Shown here piece by piece: positions 6,618-13,944 of a stretch of 14,027 nt of DNA. The position numbers and the translations under genes were made by a program. Source of the DNA: Microcella sp. Its GTDB lineage: Bacteria; Actinomycetota; Actinomycetes; Actinomycetales; Microbacteriaceae. Numbering within the stretch: the stretch's first letter is position 1; each line of letters starts with the position of its first letter. A model generated the notes under the pieces. It was not told where the DNA came from, searched no databases, and was given only the letters and a program-made list of their open reading frames with translations. The DNA is taken from positions 1-14,027 of the forward strand of contig JAIWOM010000015.1 in assembly GCA_020216895.1 (NCBI GenBank), read 5' to 3'.

Positions 6618-6672
6618 GTGAGGATAGAGCCCGGGATCGCGGCTGTGCACGGCCGCACCGAGGGGAGCAGAG

Positions 6673-7173
6673 ATGCCGAGTCCGCACACGCTGGCCGAGA
6701 CCGAGGAGCAGGTCGCCGGCAAGGTCGGAAGCCTGCCGCTCGACGTCGAGGCGATGGCGGCCATCTCCAACCTTTTCCGCGCCGCCAACGCGACCCGCAA
6801 CTACCTCGAGCGCAGCGTTCTCGCCGCGAGCGGCCTGTCGTGGACGGCCTTCGTCGTGCTCTGGGTGACCTGGATCTGGGAGCCCATCGAGACCCGGCAG
6901 ATCGCCGAGGAGGGCGGCTTCTCGAAGGCGACCCTCACCGGGGTGCTCGGCACCCTCGAGGCGAAGGGCTACCTGATCCGCGCGCGCAGCGAGCGCGACG
7001 GGCGCCTGGTCGATGTGACGATGACCCCCGAGGGGCGCGCGCTCATGAGCACCCTCTTCCCCGCCTTCAACCAGCACGAGTCGACGCTGACCGGCACCCT
7101 GTCGAGCGCGCAGCGCCGCGAGCTGGCCGACATGCTGCGGTCGGTCACGCACATCGCCGAGAGCGACCGGTAG
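6673..7173 (+). CDS. MarR-family transcriptional regulator, probable repressor of the regulon
   Basis: A 166-residue cytoplasmic DNA-binding protein with the MarR winged helix: helices from about residue 24, a winged HTH at about 57-117, the recognition helix at about 84-98 (SKATLTGVLGTLEAK), and the wing at 104-117 (ARSERDGRLVDVTM). These proteins bind palindromes of about 16-20 bp as dimers and usually let go when an aromatic ligand binds. In the E. coli homoprotocatechuate cluster the repressor HpaR is also MarR-type. The ATG at 6673 has GGAG five bases upstream. The gene is flanked by operator copies at 6554 and 6600 on one side and 7219 on the other, and it sits centrally among the genes that carry the motif. 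It is therefore the best candidate to bind all six sites (inference). The inducer is probably the pathway substrate or an intermediate. Confidence 0.9.
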   Translation: MPSPHTLAETEEQVAGKVGSLPLDVEAMAAISNLFRAANATRNYLERSVLAASGLSWTAFVVLWVTWIWEPIETRQIAEEGGFSKATLTGVLGTLEAKGYLIRARSERDGRLVDVTMTPEGRALMSTLFPAFNQHESTLTGTLSSAQRRELADMLRSVTHIAESDR

Positions 7174-7183
7174 CGCATCCCCC

Positions 7184-7211
7184 TTGCGCGAGAACGGGGC
7201 TCGGCTAGACT
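7184..7211 (+). promoter_or_regulatory. Promoter of the dehydrogenase-dioxygenase operon
   Basis: TTGCGC (7184-7189) and TAGACT (7206-7211) are separated by 16 bases. Transcription would start near 7218, right at the operator at 7219-7236, a road-block arrangement typical of repression. It begins 10 bases after the marR stop, so the operon can be expressed independently of marR. Confidence 0.5.
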
Positions 7212-7218
7212 CCTGGAA

Positions 7219-7236
7219 ACGTTCGCATCCGAACGA
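7219..7236. promoter_or_regulatory. Operator copy in front of the catabolic operon
   Basis: ACGTTCGCATCCGAACGA contains the perfect inverted repeat CGTTCG-CATC-CGAACG. It lies just downstream of the -10 box TAGACT and 25 bases before the dehydrogenase GTG. Confidence 0.7.
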
Positions 7237-7261
7237 ATAGCGATCGCAAGGGAGCAACCGC

Positions 7262-8725
7262 GTGCATCAGGTTGAGTTGGCCGGCCTCACCGTCGATACC
7301 CGCCACTACATCGGCGGCCAGCGGTTCGCGAGCGAGCAGACGTTCGAGAGCATCTCGCCCATCGACGGCACCGTGCTCGCGCACGTCTCCCGCGGCGGTG
7401 CGGGCGAGGCCGACGCGGCCGTCTGGTCGGCGCGCAACGCCTTCCCCGCCTGGCGCGACCTCGGCCCGCAGGGCCGCGGCGCCATCCTGCACCGGCTCGC
7501 CGACCTCATCGAGGCGAACATCGAGCCGCTCGCGCAGCTCGAGACCCTCGACAACGGCTCGCTGCTCCGCAGCCACCGCCGCGGGGTCATGCCGCGCGTG
7601 GCCATGAACATCCGCTTCTTCGCCGACTGGGCCATGGAGAAGCTCGAGCATCCGGTCTGGCAGACCCGCGGGCACGACAACGTGGTCAGCTGGGACCCGT
7701 CGGGCGTCGCCGCCATCATCACCCCCTGGAACGCCCCGCTCATGCTCGCCACCTGGCGCATCGGCCCGGCCCTCGCCGCCGGCGACACGGTCGTGCTGAA
7801 GCCCGCGGAGTGGACGCCGCTGACGGCGAGCGTCTTCGCCGATCTGGCCGAGCAGGCCGGGATGCCCCCGGGCGTGTTCAACGTCGTGCAGGGCTACGGC
7901 GCCGAGGTCGGTGCGGCCCTCGTGGCGCATCCCGGAGTCGCGCGCATCGCGTTCACCGGCTCGGTGCCGACCGCGAAGGCGATCATGCGCGCGGCCGCCG
8001 ACAACCTCACCCCGGTCAGCTTCGAGCTGGGCGGCAAGAGCCCGTTCATCGTCACCGACGACGCGGACCTCGACCTCGCCGTCGACCTCGCGATCGAGCA
8101 GTACGACAACGCCGGCCAGGTGTGCCTCTCGGGCACGCGCCTGCTCGTGCACGAAGCGATCGCTGACGCCTTCGCCGAGCGGTTCGCGGCCCGCGCCGCG
8201 CAGATCGTCCAGGGCGACCCACGCGACGAGGCGACGCAGATCGGCCCGCAGATCCACCGCGTGCACCTCGACCGCGTCGCCGGCTTCGTCGAGCGGGCGC
8301 AGGCCGACGGTGCGCAGATCGCCTTCGGCGGCGGGCCCAACGACGACCTCGGCGGGCTGTACTACCGCCCGACCCTGATCACCGGCGCGAAGCCCGGCAG
8401 CGAGATCCTCACCGCCGAGGTGTTCGGCCCCGTGCTCGCGATGCAGACCTTCGCCACCGACGAAGAGGCCGTCGAGGTCGCCAACGCGACCGAGTACGGC
8501 CTCGCCGCCGTCGTCGTCTGCGGCGACCGCGAGCGCGCCGAGCGGCTGACGAAGAACCTCGTCGCCGGCACCATCTGGGTCAACTGCTTCTTCGTCCGCG
8601 ACCTCGCCGCCCCCTTCGGCGGCAGCAAGAAGAGCGGCATCGGCCGCGAAGGAGGCGTGTGGTCGTTCGACTTCTACGCCGACGTGAAGAACACCGTCTA
8701 CGCACCCGCAGGGTGGAAGGAGTAA
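7262..8725 (+). CDS. Aldehyde dehydrogenase, HpaE-like (ring-fission semialdehyde dehydrogenase)
   Basis: A 487-residue NAD(P)-dependent aldehyde dehydrogenase of normal length. The oxyanion-hole asparagine is N157 in TPWN; K180 binds the cofactor; GYGAEVG (211-217) and FTGS (231-234) line the nucleotide site; E255 in FELGGKS is the general base; C288 in NAGQVCLSGTR is the nucleophile. The C-terminal part, FFVRDLAAPFGGSKKSGIGREGG, closely resembles HpaE, which oxidises 5-carboxymethyl-2-hydroxymuconate semialdehyde made by HpaD, and the next gene encodes an HpaD-type dioxygenase. The GTG at 7262 has AAGGGAG seven bases upstream. It is the first gene of a five-gene operon behind an operator. 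The specificity is inferred from resemblance and neighbours; a related muconate-semialdehyde or side-chain aldehyde substrate is possible. Confidence 0.88.
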   Translation: MHQVELAGLTVDTRHYIGGQRFASEQTFESISPIDGTVLAHVSRGGAGEADAAVWSARNAFPAWRDLGPQGRGAILHRLADLIEANIEPLAQLETLDNGSLLRSHRRGVMPRVAMNIRFFADWAMEKLEHPVWQTRGHDNVVSWDPSGVAAIITPWNAPLMLATWRIGPALAAGDTVVLKPAEWTPLTASVFADLAEQAGMPPGVFNVVQGYGAEVGAALVAHPGVARIAFTGSVPTAKAIMRAAADNLTPVSFELGGKSPFIVTDDADLDLAVDLAIEQYDNAGQVCLSGTRLLVHEAIADAFAERFAARAAQIVQGDPRDEATQIGPQIHRVHLDRVAGFVERAQADGAQIAFGGGPNDDLGGLYYRPTLITGAKPGSEILTAEVFGPVLAMQTFATDEEAVEVANATEYGLAAVVVCGDRERAERLTKNLVAGTIWVNCFFVRDLAAPFGGSKKSGIGREGGVWSFDFYADVKNTVYAPAGWKE

Positions 8726-8728
8726 GTC

Positions 8729-9679
8729 ATGGGAAAGGTCGTCGGCGCCGCGATCCTCGCGCACGTGCCCACCATCATGCTGCCGCAGGACGTGCGGTAC
8801 GACTTGAACGGCGGCAAGGAGATCAGCCTCGTCCCCGGCCTCAAGCGCTTCCGCACCGAGGTCATGGAGACGCTCGACTACGACACCGTCGTCGTGCTCG
8901 ACTCGCACTGGGCGACCACCGTCGAGTTCGTCATCACGGCGCAGGCCGAACGCAGCGGCCTCTTCACGTCAGAAGAACTGCCGCGAGGGATGTCGCAGAT
9001 CCCCTACGCGTTCAAGGGTGACCCCGAACTCGCCAACGCCGTAGCGAACTACGACGAGAAGAACGGCACCTGGGTCACGCCCATCAGCGACCCGCACCTG
9101 CCGATCTTCTACGCGACCGTCAACCTGTGGCACTACCTGGGCCGCGGGCTCGACAAGCGCTGGGTCAGCATGTCGGTCTGCCAGACGGCGCAGACCGACG
9201 ACTTCCTGCGTTCGGGTCGCGCGCTCGGCGAGGCCATTCGCGACAGCGACCGCAAGGTGCTGCTGCTGGCGTCGGGCGCCCTCTCGCACACCTTCTACAA
9301 GCTGCGCGACCTGCGCAAGCACGAGGCGAGCGACCCGCGTCACATCTACAGCGAGGGCGCCCTGCAGGCCGACCTCGAGCGCATCGAGTGGATGAAGCAG
9401 GGCGACCACAAGCGCATCCTCGACACCATGGACGAGTTCAAGAAGTTCAAGCCCGAGGCGAACTTCAGCCACTGGCTGCAGATGGCGGGTGCCACGGGCG
9501 AGGAGGCCAACACCGCTCGCGGAGTGATGTACTCCGAGTACGAGAACTCGATCGGCACCGGCCAGGTGCACATCTACTTCCCCGAGCCCGAGGGCGGCTT
9601 CCCACTGCCGAAGGACGTCACGCTGTCGCGCGAAGACCCGACCGGCGATGTCGCCGCGACCCGAGGGAGCGCGGCATGA
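8729..9679 (+). CDS. Extradiol ring-cleavage dioxygenase, class III (LigB superfamily), HpaD / 3,4-dihydroxyphenylacetate 2,3-dioxygenase-like
   Basis: A 316-residue cytoplasmic non-haem Fe(II) dioxygenase that would open a catechol next to its hydroxyl groups. Its N-terminal half follows enterobacterial HpaD closely: LAHVPT (H12), GGKEISLVPGLKRFRTEV, DTVVVLDSHW (H60), GLFTSEELPRGM, and FKGDPELA. H12, H60 and probably E243 (KPEANFSHW) are the iron ligands; H187 in ASGALSHTF is the catalytic acid-base. GTGQVHIYFPEPEGG (276-290) ends the conserved domain, followed by a tail of about 25 residues rich in small and charged residues. The start is three bases after the dehydrogenase stop, with AAGGAG six bases upstream. 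The substrate is probably homoprotocatechuate or a similar side-chain catechol, by resemblance. Confidence 0.87.
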   Translation: MGKVVGAAILAHVPTIMLPQDVRYDLNGGKEISLVPGLKRFRTEVMETLDYDTVVVLDSHWATTVEFVITAQAERSGLFTSEELPRGMSQIPYAFKGDPELANAVANYDEKNGTWVTPISDPHLPIFYATVNLWHYLGRGLDKRWVSMSVCQTAQTDDFLRSGRALGEAIRDSDRKVLLLASGALSHTFYKLRDLRKHEASDPRHIYSEGALQADLERIEWMKQGDHKRILDTMDEFKKFKPEANFSHWLQMAGATGEEANTARGVMYSEYENSIGTGQVHIYFPEPEGGFPLPKDVTLSREDPTGDVAATRGSAA

Positions 9680-10569
9680 CCGAGTACCGCCGCATCCTCC
9701 TCGACGGAGCGGCCGTGCAGGTGGTCCGGCACGGCGACGAGCTGCGGGCATCCGATGGCCGCACCGTCGGCATCGACGAGGCGGTGCACCTGCCGCCGAG
9801 CGAGCCGACCAAGATCATCGCGGTGCACCTCAACTACCCGAGCCGCAGCGACGAGTTCATGACGAAGCTGCCGCCCGCGCCCACGTACTTCCACAAGCCG
9901 ATCACGGCGCTCAACAGCCACAAGGGCGCCATCGTGCGGCCGCGCAGCTGCCAGTGGCTCAACTACGAGGGCGAGATCGTCATCGTCATCGGCAAGACCT
10001 GCCGCAACGTCTCCCCCGCCGAGGCGGGCGACTACATCGCCGGGTACTCCGTGGGCAACGACTTCGGCCTGCACGACTTCCGCGATACGGATGCGGGCTC
10101 GATGCTGCGCGTCAAGGGCAGCGACACGCTCGCCCCCGTGGGGCCGGGGCTCGTGACCGACTGGGACTTCCGCGGCAAGACGATCCGCACCCTCGTGAAC
10201 GGCACGGTCGTGCAGGAGGACTCGACCGACACCATGGAGTGGGACATGCACTACCTGGTGGCCGACCTCGCCCGCACGATCACGCTCGTGCCGGGCGACA
10301 TGATCTACTCGGGCACGCCCGCGAACTCGCGGCCGGTGCAGCCGGGCGACGTCGTCGAGGTGGAGGTCGACGGTCTCGGCCGCCTCACCAACCACGTCGT
10401 CGAGGGCCCCGAGCCGATCCGCACCGACGTGGGCGCCCAGCCGACCTCGAGCGAGGAGGTCGTCTCGACCGCGCTCGGCGGCGACTGGGAGTTCCGCGGC
10501 ATCCGCACGCCGTCGAAAGACCTCTACCCGTCCCGTATCGAGGAAGCCAGCACCGAGGAGAAGAACTGA
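9676..10569 (+). CDS. Fumarylacetoacetate hydrolase-family enzyme (HpaG-like isomerase/decarboxylase)
   Basis: A 297-residue enzyme of the FAH superfamily, which includes HpaG, the decarboxylase/isomerase acting on the oxidised ring-fission product of homoprotocatechuate. Metal ligands are E98 and E100 in NYEGEIVIVIG and D129 in VGNDFG; K148 in RVKGSDTLAP is conserved. YFHKPITALNSHKGAIVRP (71-89) is the typical substrate loop, and SGTPANSRPVQPGDVVEVEV (212-231) closes the fold. After TNHVVEG about 50 residues extend beyond the usual end. I start it at the ATG at 9676, which overlaps the dioxygenase stop as ATGA and has GGGAG six bases upstream; the open frame further upstream overlaps the dioxygenase gene and is not coding. 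The tight overlap implies translational coupling. Confidence 0.88.
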   Translation: MTEYRRILLDGAAVQVVRHGDELRASDGRTVGIDEAVHLPPSEPTKIIAVHLNYPSRSDEFMTKLPPAPTYFHKPITALNSHKGAIVRPRSCQWLNYEGEIVIVIGKTCRNVSPAEAGDYIAGYSVGNDFGLHDFRDTDAGSMLRVKGSDTLAPVGPGLVTDWDFRGKTIRTLVNGTVVQEDSTDTMEWDMHYLVADLARTITLVPGDMIYSGTPANSRPVQPGDVVEVEVDGLGRLTNHVVEGPEPIRTDVGAQPTSSEEVVSTALGGDWEFRGIRTPSKDLYPSRIEEASTEEKN

Positions 10570-10763
10570 TGATCAAGATCTACGTCGACATGGACAAGTG
10601 CCAGCACTACGGCCAGTGCGTGTTCGAGGCGCCCGAGGTGTTCCAGCTGAACGCCGACGACAAGCTCGAGTACCAGGCCGAGGCGCCCGACGACTTGCTC
10701 GCCGACCTCGAGTCGGCGGCCGACGTCTGCCCCATGCAGGCGATCTTCCTCACCAAGGAGTAG
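10569..10763 (+). CDS. P450-type ferredoxin, probably [3Fe-4S]
   Basis: A 64-residue acidic electron carrier. The cluster motif is C11-x5-C17 (CQHYGQC) with C54-P55 near the end. The position of the second cysteine of a normal CxxCxxC motif (residue 14) is tyrosine, so only three cysteine ligands remain, as in the [3Fe-4S] ferredoxins that serve actinobacterial P450s, where this position is variable. The ATG at 10569 overlaps the stop codon of the upstream gene by one base (TGATG), and the reductase gene follows after six bases. It should carry electrons from that reductase to the P450 encoded at 5286-6527, although that gene is in another transcription unit. Confidence 0.9.
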   Translation: MIKIYVDMDKCQHYGQCVFEAPEVFQLNADDKLEYQAEAPDDLLADLESAADVCPMQAIFLTKE

Positions 10764-10769
10764 TCGGCG

Positions 10770-11990
10770 ATGACGGATGCTCCGCTGCTGATCGTCGGAG
10801 CCTCGATGGCGGGCCTGCGCACCGCCGAGGGTGCGCGGCGCGCCGGCTATGCGGGGCCCATCACCTTCCTAGGCGCCGAGGCGCACGCGCCGTACAACCG
10901 GCCGCCGCTGTCGAAGGAGCTGCTGCAGACCGAGGGGCAGGGTCACGCCGACGTGGCCTTCCCGATCCGCTCGGCCCTCGAGGAGGGCGTCGAGTGGGTG
11001 CTCGGCCGCGCGGCCGCCGCGCTCGATGTCGAGCGCCGGGTGGTCGTCGATGAGACCGGGCAGGAGCATCCGTACAGCGCGCTCGTGATCGCGACGGGCC
11101 TGCGGCCGAAGCCGCTGCCGATCGATGACCACGGGCTCGGCGGCATCTACGTGCTGCGCACGCTCGACGACGCGGTCGCCCTGCGCGGTGCCCTGCGCCC
11201 CGGCGCGAACGTCGTGATTCTCGGGTCGGGCTTCGTCGGCTGCGAGATCGCGGCGACGGCGGCGAAGAACGGCGCGAACGTCTCGATCGTGTCCCAGAGC
11301 CGCGTGCCGCTGCAGCGCGCGCTCGGGTCGCAGCTCGGCGCCGAGATGCGGCGACGCCACGAGGCGCACGGGGTGCGCTTCTTCTGCGGCGAATCGCTGT
11401 TCGGCCTGGTCGGAGACCCGGACGTCGAGCGGGTGATCCTGACCAGCGGCGTGATGCTCGAGTGCGACGTGCTCGTCGTCGCGATCGGCAGCGATCCGAA
11501 CACCGAGTGGCTCCAGGGCTCCGGCCTCGATGTCTCCGACGGCGTGCTCGTCGACGCGGGCCTGCGCGCGATCGGCGTCGACGGCACCGTGCACCCCGAG
11601 ATCGTCGCCGTGGGCGATGTGGCCCGCTACGCGAACCCGCTGTTCGACGACGTGCCGCGCCGGGTCGAGCACTGGAACCTGCCGACCGAGACGGGCAAGC
11701 GCGCCGGCGGGATCCTCGCCGCGCAGCTCGCGGGCCAGGACTGCGCGCCACTCGTGGCGGAGGGCTTCGCCCCTCTCCCCTCGTTCTGGAGCGACCAGTA
11801 CGACGCGCACGTGCTCGCCTTCGGCATGACGTATCTGGCCGACCGCAGCGAGCTCGTCGCGGGGTCGCTCGACGACGAGTGCGTGCTCGAGTACTACCGC
11901 GGCGACGAGCTCGTCGGCGTCTGCGGCATCGGGATGCGGAGCACGGTGCAGAGCTACCGCACGCGCTTCGCGGCGCCCGCGCGGGCGTAG
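10770..11990 (+). CDS. NAD(P)H-dependent ferredoxin reductase (FAD)
   Basis: A 406-residue flavoprotein of the class I ferredoxin reductase family (putidaredoxin/rubredoxin reductase type). The FAD site is GASMAG (10-15); PYNRPPLSK (41-49) is the family signature; IATG (107-110) and AVGDVARY (280-287) complete the flavin site; the NAD(P)H site is GSGFVG (152-157). The C-terminal domain (about 300-406) is the usual dimerisation and partner-docking part. It starts six bases after the ferredoxin stop, with AAGGAG nine bases upstream partly inside the ferredoxin gene. It is the last gene of the operon. Electron flow NAD(P)H to reductase to ferredoxin to P450 is inferred from family and context. 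A clear terminator is not visible after it. Confidence 0.93.
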   Translation: MTDAPLLIVGASMAGLRTAEGARRAGYAGPITFLGAEAHAPYNRPPLSKELLQTEGQGHADVAFPIRSALEEGVEWVLGRAAAALDVERRVVVDETGQEHPYSALVIATGLRPKPLPIDDHGLGGIYVLRTLDDAVALRGALRPGANVVILGSGFVGCEIAATAAKNGANVSIVSQSRVPLQRALGSQLGAEMRRRHEAHGVRFFCGESLFGLVGDPDVERVILTSGVMLECDVLVVAIGSDPNTEWLQGSGLDVSDGVLVDAGLRAIGVDGTVHPEIVAVGDVARYANPLFDDVPRRVEHWNLPTETGKRAGGILAAQLAGQDCAPLVAEGFAPLPSFWSDQYDAHVLAFGMTYLADRSELVAGSLDDECVLEYYRGDELVGVCGIGMRSTVQSYRTRFAAPARA

Positions 11991-12037
11991 CCCGGCAGAG
12001 CATTCTCGCCCGTTCCGACGCCCGGGCACCGCCGACG

Positions 12038-12043
12038 TACTGT
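12038..12043 (+). promoter_or_regulatory. -10 box of a leaderless promoter for the acyltransferase gene
   Basis: TACTGT lies six bases before the ATG at 12050, and no ribosome site is present. This suggests a leaderless transcript and separate expression from the catabolic operon upstream, 59 bases away. Confidence 0.45.
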
Positions 12044-12049
12044 TGTCGC

Positions 12050-12628
12050 ATGGCTTTCCGTCGCTTCGTCGCGCGCATCTTCTGGACGTTCAGCCGCTGG
12101 AGCCTGGTGAGCGAACCCGCGCCCGATCGCCCGACGGTGCTGATCGGCGCCCCGCACACCTCGAACTGGGATTTCGTCTTCATGCTCGGCATCGCATGGA
12201 AGCTCGACATGCACTTCCGCTGGCTCGGCAAGAAGAGCCTGTTCCGCGGGTGGCGCGGGCCGATCATGCGGCGTCTGGGCGGCATCCCCGTCGACCGCAA
12301 GTCGCCGGCCGCGGTCGTCGGGGAGGTGCTGGAGAGCATCCGTGCCGGTGAGATCTTCGGCCTCGTCGTCACCCCCGATGGCACGCGCACGGGCCACACG
12401 CACTGGAAGTCAGGCTTCTACGGCATCGCCCGCGAGGCGGGCCTGCCGGTCACCCTCGGCTACGTCGACCGCACGACGATGACGACCGGCCTCGGGCCGA
12501 CGATCGAACTGACGGGGGATGTCGCTGCCGACATGGACCGGATCCGCGCGTTCTACGCCGACAAGTCGGGGGTGCGCCCGGAGCACCGGGTCGAGCCGCG
12601 CCTGCGCGAAGAGCTCTCCGGCAACTGA
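12050..12628 (+). CDS. Small 1-acylglycerol-3-phosphate acyltransferase (PlsC)-like protein
   Basis: A 192-residue protein of the glycerolipid acyltransferase superfamily, shorter than classical PlsC (about 240 residues) but typical of a small bacterial subgroup. APHTSNWDF (34-42) holds the catalytic HX4D motif (H36, D41); RRLGGIPVDRK (74-84) matches the substrate-binding GGxxVDR motif; and VTPDGTRT (107-114) with HWKSGFYGIAREAGLPV (118-134) corresponds to the PEGTR block, with Asp in place of the usual Glu. An amphipathic N-terminus (FRRFVARIFWTFSRWSL) probably touches the membrane. The open frame extends far upstream over the reductase gene; the ATG at 12050 is chosen because homology begins there and a -10 box lies six bases before it. 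No operator copy is present, so it is probably not part of the regulon. The acceptor lipid is unknown. Confidence 0.82.
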   Translation: MAFRRFVARIFWTFSRWSLVSEPAPDRPTVLIGAPHTSNWDFVFMLGIAWKLDMHFRWLGKKSLFRGWRGPIMRRLGGIPVDRKSPAAVVGEVLESIRAGEIFGLVVTPDGTRTGHTHWKSGFYGIAREAGLPVTLGYVDRTTMTTGLGPTIELTGDVAADMDRIRAFYADKSGVRPEHRVEPRLREELSGN

Positions 12629-12661
12629 GGTCGAGCCTCCCGACCGGTTTCCCCTCTCACC

Positions 12662-12701
12662 CAATGTGCCTCTCGCGGCACGTGCCGCGAGAGGCACATT
12701 G
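12662..12701. repeat. Perfect 40-bp palindrome between convergent genes
   Basis: The left half (12662-12681, CAATGTGCCTCTCGCGGCAC) is followed directly by its exact reverse complement (12682-12701), with CACGTG at the centre. It lies between the acyltransferase (plus) and ychF (minus) ends. As RNA it would form a stem of about 18 bp from either strand, so it may act as a bidirectional terminator. The lack of any spacer and of a U-tract also fits a dispersed palindromic element. The rest of the gap (12629-12780) holds nothing else I recognise. Confidence 0.75.
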
Positions 12702-12780
12702 CGAGAACCGCACAGCCGACCCCGTCGGGCCGCCGCACCGCAACCGTTGAGCGGAAGCGAGAACCACTGGCCCCGAGTCG

Positions 12781-13854
<1,074 letters not shown>

Positions 13855-13862
13855 GAGGGTCC

Positions 13863-13868
13863 AGCCTA
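13863..13868 (-). promoter_or_regulatory. -10 box of a leaderless promoter for ychF
   Basis: On the minus strand TAGGCT lies eight bases before the GTG start at 13854, with no ribosome binding site between. It supports both the start choice and leaderless expression. Confidence 0.5.
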
Positions 13869-13932
13869 CCGGCGGGTGGGCGCGGGGCCGGATGCTCGCG
13901 CCGCGACCAGCGCCGCTCCGAGCCGCGCGGGC

Positions 13933-13938
13933 TAGCGT
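13933..13938 (+). promoter_or_regulatory. -10 box of a leaderless promoter for the right-edge gene
   Basis: TAGCGT lies six bases before the ATG at 13945, and no ribosome site is present. It forms a divergent promoter region of 90 bases with ychF. Confidence 0.45.
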
Positions 13939-13944
13939 TGCGGC

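Noticed and set aside
7205..8908. Minus-strand open frame of 567 codons opposite the aldehyde dehydrogenase
   Set aside because: Antisense shadow of a gene with intact catalytic residues.
10861..12399. Minus-strand open frames over the reductase and acyltransferase
   Set aside because: Arginine-rich low-complexity translations with no recognisable domain, opposite two conserved genes.
12701..12765. Nine-base direct repeat GCGAGAACC at 12701 and 12757
   Set aside because: Too short to separate from chance in GC-rich DNA, and no element lies between the copies.
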